Positions 8,621 to 15,215 are shown, numbered from the stretch's first letter. The stretch is DNA of 15,364 nucleotides from Pseudomonadota bacterium (GCA_021807465.1 JAKBCX010000006.1:1-15364); one strand, 5' to 3'. Notes: generated by a model not told the origin, from the letters alone. A program made the numbers and translations.

Positions 8621-8979
8621 TGTCAAATCTCGCATTGCAGGCGCGCCGCCGGGCCCGCCTTCGCTATCAGCTTCGGCAGAAATCTTCTGGCCGTCCGCGT
8701 CTGTCGGTCTTTCGCTCCGGCAAGCATATCTACGCGCAGATTATCGACGATGCCCAGGGCCGCACCTTGGCCGCTGCTTCGACGTTGGACAAGGAGCTGC
8801 GCGAGCAGCTGCGCACCGGCGCCGACAAGGAAGCCGCTACGGCGGTTGGCAAACTGATCGCCGAGCGCTCCAAGGCGGCTGGCGTTTCGCAGGTCGTCTT
8901 CGATCGCGGTTCTTATCTCTATCATGGCCGGGTGAAAGCCCTGGCCGAGGCGGCCCGCGAGGGCGGTCTCGATTTCTAA
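8620..8979 (+). CDS. rplR: 50S ribosomal protein L18
   Basis: L18 binds 5S rRNA with L5 and fixes it to the central protuberance. The 119-residue product is typical. The basic N-terminus ([20 protein letters not shown]) is followed by [20 protein letters not shown] (residues ~28-47), the conserved core, and by [20 protein letters not shown] with the C-terminal AREGGLDF, the standard end of bacterial L18. The ATG overlaps the rplF stop by one base, so ribosomes finishing L6 probably re-initiate here; the AGAGGGTAAGAAG just upstream, within rplF, offers a ribosome-binding site. It ends 12 nt before rpsE. Confidence 0.97.
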   Translation: MSNLALQARRRARLRYQLRQKSSGRPRLSVFRSGKHIYAQIIDDAQGRTLAAASTLDKELREQLRTGADKEAATAVGKLIAERSKAAGVSQVVFDRGSYLYHGRVKALAEAAREGGLDF

Positions 8980-8991
8980 GAGGGTTTGCAG

Positions 8992-9582
8992 ATGGCACGT
9001 GAAGCACGCGAAGGCGGCTCTGGCGGCAGGAATCGGGAACGCGAGCGCGAGCGCGAGCGGGAGCCGGGTGATGAGTTCGTTGATAAACTGGTGACGATTA
9101 ACCGCGTCGCCAAAGTGGTGAAGGGCGGCCGCCGGTTTGCCTTTGCTGCTCTGGTGGTGGTTGGTGACCAGAAGGGCCGCGTGGGCTACGGCGCGGGTAA
9201 GGCCCGCGAGGTGCCCGAGGCAATCCGCAAGGCGACGGAGCGCGCGAAGAAGACCATGATCCGCGTACCGATGAAGGAAGGCCGTACGCTGCATCACGAT
9301 ATTCGTGGCACGTTTGGCGCGGGTGAGGTGGTCATCCGTTCCGCCCCGGCTGGTACCGGCATCATCGCCGGTGGCCCGCTGCGCGCCGTGTTCGAGACGC
9401 TGGGCATTGGCGACGTGGTGGCCAAGTCGCTCGGCAGCCGTAACCCGCATAATATGGTGAAGGCGACTTTCGCGGCTCTGCAGAATGTGACCAGCCCGCG
9501 CCAGGTGGCTTCCCGCCGTGGCAAGAAGGTGGCTGACTTGTTTGGTGCCGCTGAGAAGCCGGTGGAGGCAAGCGATGTCTGA
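8992..9582 (+). CDS. rpsE: 30S ribosomal protein S5
   Basis: S5 contributes to translational accuracy and to the mRNA entry channel. I choose ATG 8992 (196 residues) with AAGAGGG at 8978-8984; the in-frame TTG at 8986 is only 1 nt from that site and is unlikely. The first ~27 residues ([12 protein letters not shown], then five Arg-Glu pairs, then PGDE) are a charged extension of the kind seen in alphaproteobacterial S5. The RNA-binding domain follows with [19 protein letters not shown] (about residues 29-47) and [18 protein letters not shown], then the C-terminal domain with [18 protein letters not shown] and [10 protein letters not shown]. The coding 3' end overlaps the start of rpmD by 8 nt. 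Confidence 0.97.
   Translation: MAREAREGGSGGRNREREREREREPGDEFVDKLVTINRVAKVVKGGRRFAFAALVVVGDQKGRVGYGAGKAREVPEAIRKATERAKKTMIRVPMKEGRTLHHDIRGTFGAGEVVIRSAPAGTGIIAGGPLRAVFETLGIGDVVAKSLGSRNPHNMVKATFAALQNVTSPRQVASRRGKKVADLFGAAEKPVEASDV
9034..9063 (+). repeat. Short tandem repeat encoding five Arg-Glu dipeptides in S5
   Basis: Five consecutive Arg-Glu codon pairs lie in the S5 N-terminal extension. Within them GCGAGC is repeated exactly three times (9041-9058), flanked by degenerate copies (CGGGAA before, GGGAGC after). A hexamer in frame can expand or contract by slippage without breaking the gene, so the number of pairs may differ between strains. The segment is outside the conserved RNA-binding fold and is probably disordered or helical and tolerant of length change. 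Confidence 0.8.
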
Positions 9583-9763
9583 TAAGAAGATTCGCATTAC
9601 CCAGGTCGCGTCTGGCAACGGGCGCAAGCCGGGGCAGCAGGCCACCCTGATTGGGCTGGGGCTGAACAAGATCCGCAAGAGCGTCGAGGTGGCTTCCACC
9701 CCGGAAGTGCTCGGTATGGTGAACAAGGTTAAGCACCTGCTGAAGGTGGAAGAGCTGGGCTAA
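9575..9763 (+). CDS. rpmD: 50S ribosomal protein L30
   Basis: L30 is a small peripheral 50S protein, present in most proteobacteria but absent from some lineages. From ATG 9575 the product is 62 residues starting [16 protein letters not shown], with [19 protein letters not shown] (residues ~27-45) and the standard end [15 protein letters not shown]. The frame is open upstream to 9518, but that stretch is inside rpsE in another frame; GGAGG at 9564-9568, within the rpsE coding sequence and 6 nt before the ATG, settles the start. The gene overlaps rpsE by 8 nt and is 23 nt before rplO. Confidence 0.96.
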   Translation: MSDKKIRITQVASGNGRKPGQQATLIGLGLNKIRKSVEVASTPEVLGMVNKVKHLLKVEELG

Positions 9764-9786
9764 ACCCTGGCGTTGAGGATTGAACG

Positions 9787-10272
9787 ATGAAACTGAATGA
9801 GATCCGGGATAATCCTGGCGCACGTTTGAAGTCCAAGCGTCTGGGCCGTGGTATCGGCTCTGGCAAGGGCAAAACGTCTGGCAAGGGTGTGAAGGGCCAA
9901 AAGGCGCGTGAGGGTGTGTCCCTCAACGGCTTCGAGGGCGGTCAGCTTCCCATCTATCGCCGTTTGCCGAAGCGTGGCTTTAACAACATCAACCGCAAGG
10001 AATACGCGCCGCTGAACCTCGGAACGCTGGCTGCGGCGATTGAGGCCGGCAAGCTGGATGCGGCGCAGCCCATCACCGAAGCGATGCTGGAAGCAGCCGG
10101 TGTTGTGCGCCTGAACAAGGTGGATGGTGTGCGCCTGCTGGCCAAGGGCAGTATTGCCAAGGCTGTAACCATTGAAGTTTCGGGTGCTTCTGCCGCGGCC
10201 GTGGCTGCCATTGAGCAGGCCGGCGGCAAGGTGACGACGCTGGTGGTGAAGGCTGACGCCACGGACGCTTAA
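9787..10272 (+). CDS. rplO: 50S ribosomal protein L15
   Basis: L15 is a late 50S assembly protein whose extended N-terminal arm penetrates the 23S rRNA core. The 161-residue product opens [20 protein letters not shown] and contains the glycine/lysine-rich arm [20 protein letters not shown] (residues 20-39), then [19 protein letters not shown] and an L15/L18e-like C-terminal domain rich in Ala and Val ending VVKADATDA. The length is slightly above E. coli (144), common in alphaproteobacteria. It is the last ribosomal gene before secY and is followed by the terminator-like hairpin at 10314-10359. Confidence 0.97.
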   Translation: MKLNEIRDNPGARLKSKRLGRGIGSGKGKTSGKGVKGQKAREGVSLNGFEGGQLPIYRRLPKRGFNNINRKEYAPLNLGTLAAAIEAGKLDAAQPITEAMLEAAGVVRLNKVDGVRLLAKGSIAKAVTIEVSGASAAAVAAIEQAGGKVTTLVVKADATDA

Positions 10273-10283
10273 GGGCTTGCCTC

Positions 10284-10302
10284 TGCCGGAGAAAATCCGG
10301 CA
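10284..10302 (+). other. Hairpin downstream of rplO, upstream of the secY attenuator stem
   Basis: TGCCGGA (10284-10290) and TCCGGCA (10296-10302) form a perfect 7 bp stem with loop GAAAA. It lies 11 nt after the rplO stop and has no T tract, so it is not itself a terminator. It could protect the 3' end of the upstream message or mark an RNA-processing site. Function is not known from the sequence. Confidence 0.6.
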
Positions 10303-10313
10303 AATAGCGCTGT

Positions 10314-10359
10314 AAACGGCGCTTGCCAGTCGCGCGAAGCACCGGCAAGCGCCGTTTTT
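10314..10359 (+). terminator. Intrinsic terminator-like hairpin between rplO and secY (probable partial terminator/attenuator)
   Basis: AAACGGCGCTTGCC (10314-10327) and GGCAAGCGCCGTTT (10344-10357) are perfectly complementary over 14 bp with a 16 nt loop, and the 3' arm runs into five T residues (10355-10359). This has the form of a rho-independent terminator. secY begins only 20 nt later, leaving no room for a promoter after it, so full termination would cut off secY and adk. Partial read-through, giving less SecY/Adk than ribosomal protein, is the simplest reading. A weaker stem, AGCGC (10306-10310) with GCGCT (10319-10323), uses part of the 5' arm and could act as a competing structure. 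Confidence 0.7.
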
Positions 10360-10379
10360 GTTGATGTTAAGGATAAAGC

Positions 10380-11717
10380 ATGGCTTCCGCCGCAGAACAG
10401 ATGGCCGCGAACATGAATTTGGGTGCGTTCGCGAAGGCTACAGACCTAAAGAAACGAATCTGGTTCACACTGGGTGCTCTGATCGTGTTCCGTCTTGGCA
10501 CATATATTCCGGTGCCGGGTGTGGATGGTACCGTGATGGCCCATCTGATGACGCAGAATGGCGGCGGTATTCTGGGCATGTTCAACATGTTTACGGGTGG
10601 CGCGCTGGGACGCATGACGATTTTTGCGCTTAACATCCTACCCTATATCTCCGCTTCGATCATCATTCAGTTGATGACCTCTGCCATTCCTGCGCTTGAG
10701 GCGCTGAAAAAAGAGGGCGACTCGGGGCGCCAGCGAATTACTCAGTATACGCGTTATCTCACGGTGCTGATTGCTACAGTGCAGGCTTATGGCATTGCCA
10801 TAAGCCTTGAGCGAGTGAAGAGCACGCTGGGGCCGGCAGTGATCGATCCGGGGGCCTTCTTTGTGTTCACCGCGGTGGTGACGCTTGTGGGGGGCACGGT
10901 TTTCGTGATGTGGCTTGGCGAGCAGATAACTTCGCGTGGCATTGGCACCGGGTCGAGTCTGATCATCTTTGCTGGTATCGTTGCCAATATGCCCGTGGCC
11001 ATTGCCAATGTTCTCGAACTTGGTTCGACCGGCGCGCTTTCGACGCTTTTCATCATCTTGTTCTTCATCATCGGCTTTGCCGTCATTGGCTTCGTGGTAT
11101 TCATGGAACGGGCGCAAAGGCGTATCCTTATCCAGCATCCCAAGCGGCAGATGGGGACGAAAGTGTTTGGAGGCGAGAGCAATTACATGCCGCTGAAGGT
11201 GAATGCCTCGGGCGTGATGCCGCCGATTTTTGCAAGCTCTCTGCTGGTGATCCCGGCCACTTTCGCGGGGTTCTCGGCCGGCGGGCCGGGGTGGTTGCAG
11301 ATGGTGGCGCATGCGCTCTCGCACGGGCAGCCGCTCTATATGCTGCTCTTTGCCGGACTGATCACATTGTTCTCCTTCGTTTGGGCAGCGATTGCCTTTA
11401 ACCCCGAGGAGACTGCGGAGAATTTGAAGAAGAATGGCGCGTTCATTCCGGGAATCCGGCCTGGTAGTAACACAGCCAAGTATTTTGACATGGTGCTGAC
11501 GCGCCTGACGGCGATTGGCGCAGCATACTTGGTCATCGTTTGTCTGCTGCCGGACTTCGCTATGAGCCGGTACAGCCTGCCATTCTATTTTGGTGGCACG
11601 TCGCTGCTGATCATGGTGTCGGTGACCATGGACACAATGACGCAGGTCCAGTCCCACCTGCTGGCGCATCAGTATCAGGGTTTGCTTCGCAAGAGCCGCG
11701 GCAAGAATCGGAAATAG
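10380..11717 (+). CDS. secY: Preprotein translocase channel subunit SecY
   Basis: SecY forms the inner-membrane channel of the SecYEG translocon, through which SecA- or ribosome-driven proteins are exported or inserted. The 445-residue product has the ten hydrophobic segments expected, the first around residues 28-43 (TLGALIVFRLGTYIPVPG), the plug region FNMFTGGALGRMTIFALN (68-85), then LPYISASIIIQLM. The cytosolic loop FMERAQRRILIQHPKRQ (241-257) and the conserved loop GAFIPGIRPGSNTAKY (353-368), which contacts SecA and ribosomes, are both present. The tail ends RKSRGKNRK. The start has AAGGA at 10369-10373. secY shows somewhat looser codon choice than the r-protein genes. It lies behind an attenuator-like hairpin and 9 nt before adk. 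Confidence 0.98.
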   Translation: MASAAEQMAANMNLGAFAKATDLKKRIWFTLGALIVFRLGTYIPVPGVDGTVMAHLMTQNGGGILGMFNMFTGGALGRMTIFALNILPYISASIIIQLMTSAIPALEALKKEGDSGRQRITQYTRYLTVLIATVQAYGIAISLERVKSTLGPAVIDPGAFFVFTAVVTLVGGTVFVMWLGEQITSRGIGTGSSLIIFAGIVANMPVAIANVLELGSTGALSTLFIILFFIIGFAVIGFVVFMERAQRRILIQHPKRQMGTKVFGGESNYMPLKVNASGVMPPIFASSLLVIPATFAGFSAGGPGWLQMVAHALSHGQPLYMLLFAGLITLFSFVWAAIAFNPEETAENLKKNGAFIPGIRPGSNTAKYFDMVLTRLTAIGAAYLVIVCLLPDFAMSRYSLPFYFGGTSLLIMVSVTMDTMTQVQSHLLAHQYQGLLRKSRGKNRK

Positions 11718-11720
11718 GAG
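11716..11720 (+). promoter_or_regulatory. Ribosome-binding site deciding the GTG start of adk
   Basis: AGGAG overlaps the secY stop codon (TAG, 11715-11717) and is 6 nt before GTG 11727. An ATG at 11725 is out of frame and reads only three codons before TAA, so GTG is the adk start. Confidence 0.75.
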
Positions 11721-11726
11721 AAGAAT

Positions 11727-12398
11727 GTGGAGCTAATCCTTCTGGGGCCGCCGGGGGCGGGTAAGGGGACCCAATCGAAACTGCTGGAAACCCGGTACGG
11801 TGTGGCCCAGATTTCGACAGGTGACATGCTGCGCGCCGAAGTGAAGGCAGGTACGCCGATTGGGCTGGAAGCCAAGAGCGTCATGGATGCGGGCAAGCTA
11901 GTGTCTGACGATATTCTGGTCCGCATGATCCAGGAGCGGATTCATCGCCCGGATTGTGCCAAGGGGTTCATTTTGGATGGCTTCCCGCGCACAGTGCCGC
12001 AGGCCGAGGCGCTGGACCGCATGCTACACAATACGGCGGTTGATCTGGATGCGGTGATTGAGCTGAAGGTGGATGAGGCCGTGTTGGTCGAACGCATCAG
12101 CGGCCGCTTTACCTGCGCCACTTGCGGCGCGGGCTATCACGACAAATTCAAGCAGCCCAAAAAGCCCGGCGTGTGTGATGTGTGCGGCGGCACGGAATTC
12201 ACCCGCCGCCCGGATGACAAGGCCGAGACCGTGCATGCGCGGCTAGAGGCCTATAACGCTCAGACGGCCCCGATTCTGCCTTATTACAGGGCGCAGGGAC
12301 GCCTGCATGTGGTGGATGGCATGGCGGAGATGGACGAGGTCGAGGCGCAAATCGAGGCGGTTCTGCGTAAAATCGGCGTTCCGGCGGCCGGGGCTTGA
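11727..12398 (+). CDS. adk: Adenylate kinase, zinc-type lid
   Basis: Adenylate kinase interconverts ATP + AMP and 2 ADP in the cytoplasm. The product is 223 residues from a GTG start. Visible are the P-loop GPPGAGKGT (residues 7-15, Lys13), the AMP-binding STGDMLR (30-36), the DGFPRT motif (84-89) and RRPDD (160-164) at the end of the lid. The lid carries four cysteines in CX2C-X16-CX2C (Cys130, 133, 150, 153), the structural zinc site known from Bacillus-type enzymes and absent from the E. coli enzyme. Total length fits the long bacterial form. It is 9 nt after secY, probably cotranscribed with it. A secY-adk pair next to the ribosomal cluster is common in bacteria. Confidence 0.97.
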   Translation: MELILLGPPGAGKGTQSKLLETRYGVAQISTGDMLRAEVKAGTPIGLEAKSVMDAGKLVSDDILVRMIQERIHRPDCAKGFILDGFPRTVPQAEALDRMLHNTAVDLDAVIELKVDEAVLVERISGRFTCATCGAGYHDKFKQPKKPGVCDVCGGTEFTRRPDDKAETVHARLEAYNAQTAPILPYYRAQGRLHVVDGMAEMDEVEAQIEAVLRKIGVPAAGA

Positions 12399-12427
12399 CG
12401 GGATCACGAAAAATTGATCATTCCTCG

Positions 12428-12455
12428 TTGACTCTAATTTGGCGGGCGCTATAAC
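12428..12455 (+). promoter_or_regulatory. Predicted sigma70-type promoter for the alpha operon (rpsM)
   Basis: TTGACT (12428-12433) and TATAAC (12450-12455) are separated by 16 nt. Each hexamer matches the consensus at five of six positions, in a spacer between adk and rpsM. The sequence CTATAACC is like many alphaproteobacterial housekeeping -10 elements. Predicted transcription start is near 12462. It is by far the best promoter candidate I see in the window, and suggests that rpsM-rpsK-rpoA-rplQ can be transcribed separately from the upstream operon. Confidence 0.7.
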
Positions 12456-12463
12456 CCGCTTTC

Positions 12464-12534
12464 GCGGCGCTCCCGGGGTGGGGCGCCGCAACTTGTTATG
12501 ACCTCAAGAGAGGTCTTTGTCGTCAGGAGAGACC
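12464..12534 (+). promoter_or_regulatory. Foldable 5' leader of rpsM with competing hairpins
   Basis: Just after the predicted start, GCGGCGC (12464-12470) pairs with GCGCCGC (12483-12489). Next, GACCTC (12500-12505) and GAGGTC (12510-12515) form a 6 bp hairpin with loop AAGA. GGTCT (12512-12516), part of that second stem, can instead pair with AGACC (12530-12534), placing the rpsM ribosome-binding site AGGAG (12525-12529) in the loop. The two latter stems exclude each other. This resembles the logic of the E. coli alpha-operon leader, which S4 binds, but there is no sequence match and rpsD is not in this operon. Regulatory function is inference. Confidence 0.45.
12525..12529 (+). promoter_or_regulatory. 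Ribosome-binding site deciding the GTG start of rpsM
   Basis: AGGAG lies 7 nt before GTG 12537, after which the protein reads ARIAGVNIP as in other S13 proteins. The in-frame ATG at 12498 would add 13 residues that no S13 has and lies at the base of a hairpin. Confidence 0.8.
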
Positions 12535-12536
12535 AG

Positions 12537-12914
12537 GTGGCGCGTATTGCCGGCGTAAACATTCCCACGAACAAGCGTGTCGTGATCAGCCTTCGTTATA
12601 TCTATGGCATTGGCCCGGTGAAGGCCCAGGAGATTTGCACTGCTCTGGGTATCCCCGATGAGCGCCGTGTTAACCAGCTCTCTGATGACGAGATTCTGCG
12701 CCTGCGCGAGCTGATCGACAAAGATTACCGCGTTGAGGGCGATCTCCGCCGTGAAGTTGCTATGAATATCAAGCGCCTGATGGATTTGGGTTGCTATCGC
12801 GGTCTGCGCCACCGTAAGGGGCTGCCGGTTCGTGGGCAGCGTACCCATACCAATGCCCGTACCCGCAAGGGCAAGGCTGTGGCCATCGCCGGCAAGAAGA
12901 AAGTCACCCGGTAA
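12537..12914 (+). CDS. rpsM: 30S ribosomal protein S13
   Basis: S13 is in the 30S head, contacts P-site tRNA through its C-terminal tail and forms intersubunit bridges with L5 and 23S rRNA. From GTG 12537 the product is 125 residues, opening (V/M)[14 protein letters not shown]. The helix-two-turn-helix region [14 protein letters not shown] (about residues 20-33) and the C-terminal signature [20 protein letters not shown] (95-114) followed by a basic tail KKKVTR are clear. It is the first gene of the alpha cluster, with its own predicted promoter and structured leader upstream. It ends 39 nt before rpsK. Confidence 0.97.
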   Translation: MARIAGVNIPTNKRVVISLRYIYGIGPVKAQEICTALGIPDERRVNQLSDDEILRLRELIDKDYRVEGDLRREVAMNIKRLMDLGCYRGLRHRKGLPVRGQRTHTNARTRKGKAVAIAGKKKVTR

Positions 12915-12953
12915 GCGTCCGACGCACCCGTTTTCAGTTACAGGAATTAAGAT

Positions 12954-13343
12954 ATGGCGAAGCCCGCTTCCCGTCCCCGCAAGAAAGAACGCAAGAACAT
13001 CATCTCCGGTGTTGCGCATGTTCTGGCCAGCTTCAACAACACCATGGTGAACATCACCGACGCCCAGGGTAACACGATCTCCTGGTCCTCGGCCGGTAGC
13101 CAGGGCTTTAAGGGTAGCCGCAAATCCACCCCGTACGCTGCCCAGGTGGCTGCGGAGGACGCCGGGCGCAAGGCGCGCGAGCATGGAATGGAGATGCTGG
13201 AGATTGAGGTGAGCGGCCCTGGTTCGGGCCGTGAGAGCGCGCTGCGCGCCCTGCAGGCCGTGGGTTTCCAGATTTCCGCGATTCGCGACCTGACGCCGAT
13301 CCCGCATAATGGCTGCCGCCCGCGCAAGCGCCGCCGCGTCTAA
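12954..13343 (+). CDS. rpsK: 30S ribosomal protein S11
   Basis: S11 lies on the 30S platform, near the Shine-Dalgarno/anti-Shine-Dalgarno helix. The 129-residue product has a basic N-terminal arm ([16 protein letters not shown]), the core [19 protein letters not shown] (residues 22-40), [17 protein letters not shown], and the end [18 protein letters not shown]. Asn119 of the PHNG sequence is at the same number as the residue that becomes isoaspartate in E. coli S11; whether it does here is inference. The start has AGGA at 12942-12945. It is followed by a 60 nt spacer containing a hairpin before rpoA. Confidence 0.98.
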   Translation: MAKPASRPRKKERKNIISGVAHVLASFNNTMVNITDAQGNTISWSSAGSQGFKGSRKSTPYAAQVAAEDAGRKAREHGMEMLEIEVSGPGSGRESALRALQAVGFQISAIRDLTPIPHNGCRPRKRRRV

Positions 13344-13367
13344 GGGTAAGCGATTTTCTTGAGGTTT

Positions 13368-13388
13368 GGGTGGCTCACCAGCCGACCC
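13368..13388 (+). promoter_or_regulatory. Hairpin just upstream of the rpoA ribosome-binding site
   Basis: GGGTGGCT (13368-13375) pairs with AGCC (13380-13383) and ACCC (13385-13388), with one bulged G and the four-base loop CACC, giving an 8 bp stem. It ends 5 nt before the strong Shine-Dalgarno GGAGGGG (13394-13400) of rpoA. No T tract follows, so it is not a terminator. It could modulate rpoA translation relative to the ribosomal genes, or be a processing site; neither is shown. Confidence 0.45.
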
Positions 13389-13403
13389 GGGCCGGAGGGG
13401 TGA

Positions 13404-14441
13404 ATGTTGAAAGAGTCAAACTCGTCTTTACAGCGCAATTGGCAGACGCTGATCAAGCCGGAGCAACTCGATATCGAGTTCGGATCCGACGCCGGCCGTG
13501 TGGCCACGATTATTGCCGAGCCGCTGGAGCGCGGTTTTGGCATGACGCTGGGTAACTCCCTGCGCCGTATCCTGCTTTCGTCGCTCCAGGGCGCTGCCGT
13601 TACAGGCGTGCGCATTGACGGCGTGCTGCACGAATTCTCGACCATTGCCGGTGTCCGCGAGGACGTGACCGACATCGTGCTTAACATTAAGCAGCTTGCC
13701 GTGCGGATGCATGGTGAGGGGCCGAAGCGCATGGTGCTGACGGCCACTGGTCCTGGCGAGGTGAAGGCCGGACAGATACAGGCTGGGCATGACATTGAGA
13801 TCATGAATCCCGAGCTGGTGCTGTGCACGCTTGATGAAGGTGCGACGCTGGGTATCGAGTTTACCGTTGGCTCCGGCCGCGGCTACGAGCCGGCTTCCGC
13901 TAACCGCCCTGAAGATGCGCCGATTGGGTTGATCCCCATCGACGCGATTTATTCGCCGGTGCGCCGTGTGTCTTATCGGGTTGAAAAGACCCGTGTTGGT
14001 CAGGTTACGGACTACGACAAGCTGATTTTGGAAGTGGAAACCAACGGCGCGGTGACGCCGGAGGACGCCGTTGCTTTGGCGGCCCGCATTCTGCAGGACC
14101 AGCTCTCGATGTTCGTGAACTTCGAGGAGCCGCAGCGCCTGCGTGCCGAAGAGCCGCGCATTGAGCTGCCCTTCAACCCGAATCTGCTGCGCAAGGTGGA
14201 CGAGCTGGAACTCTCTGTGCGTTCTGCTAACTGCCTGAAGAACGACAATATCGTTTATATTGGCGATCTGGTGCAGAAGAGCGAGCAGGAAATGCTGCGT
14301 ACGCCGAATTTCGGCCGTAAGTCTTTGAACGAAATCAAGGAAGTGCTGACCGCCATGGGGCTGTCCCTTGGCATGACCGTGAACGATTGGCCGCCTGAGA
14401 ATATCGAGGAACTTGCCAAGCGTTCCGACCAGCCCTTCTGA
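13404..14441 (+). CDS. rpoA: DNA-directed RNA polymerase subunit alpha
   Basis: The alpha subunit dimerises to nucleate RNA polymerase assembly and binds promoter UP elements and activators. The 345-residue product has the alpha N-terminal domain with [20 protein letters not shown] (residues 40-59), the assembly signature, and [20 protein letters not shown] (73-92). After a linker, the C-terminal domain begins about residue 262, with [20 protein letters not shown] (269-288), whose Arg273 aligns with the DNA-contacting Arg265 of E. coli, and [18 protein letters not shown]. The N-terminus ([19 protein letters not shown]) is several residues longer than the common MIQKNWQ start, but the Shine-Dalgarno GGAGGGG at 13394-13400 supports this ATG. 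It is 24 nt before rplQ. Confidence 0.98.
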   Translation: MLKESNSSLQRNWQTLIKPEQLDIEFGSDAGRVATIIAEPLERGFGMTLGNSLRRILLSSLQGAAVTGVRIDGVLHEFSTIAGVREDVTDIVLNIKQLAVRMHGEGPKRMVLTATGPGEVKAGQIQAGHDIEIMNPELVLCTLDEGATLGIEFTVGSGRGYEPASANRPEDAPIGLIPIDAIYSPVRRVSYRVEKTRVGQVTDYDKLILEVETNGAVTPEDAVALAARILQDQLSMFVNFEEPQRLRAEEPRIELPFNPNLLRKVDELELSVRSANCLKNDNIVYIGDLVQKSEQEMLRTPNFGRKSLNEIKEVLTAMGLSLGMTVNDWPPENIEELAKRSDQPF

Positions 14442-14465
14442 AGTCTAACCGGGAAGTTTTAAACC

Positions 14466-14888
14466 ATGCGTCATGGTCTCAGCGGCCGTAAACTCGGCGT
14501 CACCTCTTCGCACCGCGCTGCGATGTTCCGCAACCTGGCGGTCGCGCTCATTAAACATGAGCAGATCACCACAACCCTGCCCAAGGCCAAGGAACTGCGT
14601 CCGGTGGCCGAAAAGCTAATCACGCTCGGCAAGCGCGGCGATTTGCATGCCAAGCGCCAGGCTTTTAACCAGCTGCGCGACGAGACGATCGTTGCCAAGC
14701 TGTTCGATGCCTTGGCGGAGCGCTACAAGGGACGTGCTGGTGGCTATACCCGCGTCCTGAAGGCCGGCATGCGCTATGGCGATGCTGCCGACATGGCTGT
14801 GATTGAGCTGGTTGACCGCGATGTGTCTGCTAAGGGCCAGGATAGCGGCCCGAAGCCGGAAGTGGTGGAGGAAGAGGAGGCTGAATAA
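14466..14888 (+). CDS. rplQ: 50S ribosomal protein L17
   Basis: L17 lies near the peptide exit tunnel on the solvent face of the 50S subunit. The 140-residue product starts [20 protein letters not shown], a family hallmark, with [20 protein letters not shown] (residues 27-46) and [20 protein letters not shown] (92-111). Residues from about 121 form a variable tail ending in an acidic run, EVVEEEEAE, typical of longer alphaproteobacterial L17. The Shine-Dalgarno is weak (GGAAG, 14452-14456, 9 nt before ATG). It is the last gene of the operon and is followed by a strong terminator. Confidence 0.97.
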   Translation: MRHGLSGRKLGVTSSHRAAMFRNLAVALIKHEQITTTLPKAKELRPVAEKLITLGKRGDLHAKRQAFNQLRDETIVAKLFDALAERYKGRAGGYTRVLKAGMRYGDAADMAVIELVDRDVSAKGQDSGPKPEVVEEEEAE

Positions 14889-14906
14889 GCCTTCTGCCTC
14901 CGAGTG

Positions 14907-14942
14907 AACAAAAAGGGCAAGCCAAGGCTTGCCCTTTTTGTT
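14907..14942. terminator. Bidirectional intrinsic terminator of the alpha operon and the convergent small gene
   Basis: A perfect 17 nt inverted repeat, 14907-14923 (AACAAAAAGGGCAAGCC) with 14926-14942, folds into a long stem closed by a CAAG tetraloop. On the + strand the GC-rich core is followed by CTTTTTGTTT; on the - strand the A run at 14910-14914 gives the equivalent U run. It therefore can stop transcription from rplQ and from the minus-strand gene at 14962-15168. It begins 18 nt after rplQ. Confidence 0.92.
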
Positions 14943-14961
14943 TGCACGGATTTTAGCTAAA

Positions 14962-15168
14962 TCAGAGCGGCTTATGAGCTTTATCGATCAGGCGGCTGAA
15001 GAAGCCGGGCTTTTTTGTGGGCTTGGGCGCTGCTTTCTTGGCTTCGTCAGCGGCGTTTTTGGCTTTCAGCTTCAGCCACTCATCCAGGGTTTTGCCGGCT
15101 TTGGCCGCGCGCTCCTGCTCATAGGCGAGCTGGCCTTTGCTTAGAGGTTTGGTTGTCGAGGTAGTCAT
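14962..15168 (-). CDS. Hypothetical small Lys/Ala-rich basic protein
   Basis: I do not recognise this 68-residue protein. It begins MTTSTTKPLSKGQLAYEQER, has 14 lysines (about 21 percent), net charge about +9, a central segment AGKTLDEWLKLKAKNAADEA (residues 24-43) that looks helical, a Pro/Lys linker (AAPKPTKKPG) and a short amphipathic end FFSRLIDKAHKPL. There is no signal peptide, cysteine or membrane segment. It is likely real: GGAGAG on the - strand (15173-15178) is 4 nt before the ATG, and the stop is followed by a terminator working in its direction. It lies 47 nt downstream of the ABC permease gene on the same strand and could be cotranscribed with it. The role is unknown. Confidence 0.7.
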   Translation of the reverse strand: MTTSTTKPLSKGQLAYEQERAAKAGKTLDEWLKLKAKNAADEAKKAAPKPTKKPGFFSRLIDKAHKPL

Positions 15169-15215
15169 TAGTCTCTCCAGAATTTAACTGAAATTTGCAG
15201 AGTCGAGGCGAAGTT

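Noticed and set aside
8986..8991. TTG 8986 as start of rpsE
   Set aside because: It is only 1 nt from the Shine-Dalgarno; ATG 8992 is well spaced.
8623..9726. Long minus-strand open frame (367 codons) opposite rplR, rpsE and rpmD; similar long ones opposite rplF, rpsC and secY
   Set aside because: They lie exactly antisense to secure genes, have no family resemblance or ribosome-binding sites, and arise because GC-rich third codon positions leave few antisense stops.
10278..10306. TTGCCT-N17-CAAATA as a promoter for secY
   Set aside because: The -10 match is poor and the 3' terminator-like stem lies downstream of it.
12402..12419. GATCA/TGATC inverted repeat after adk as a terminator
   Set aside because: Only 5 bp, AT-poor flank and no T tract; too weak to call.
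12498..12536. ATG 12498 as start of rpsM
   Set aside because: It would add 13 residues not seen in S13, and GTG 12537 has AGGAG at 7 nt and restores the standard ARIAGVNIP start.
10275..14934. GCTTGCC/GGCAAGC shared by the rplO-secY stem and the rplQ terminator, considered as a DNA-uptake or other genome motif
   Set aside because: The heptamer also occurs in coding sequence (for example in rpsC, rplO, adk and rpoA) where Gly-Lys or similar codons explain it, so the sharing is probably chance.
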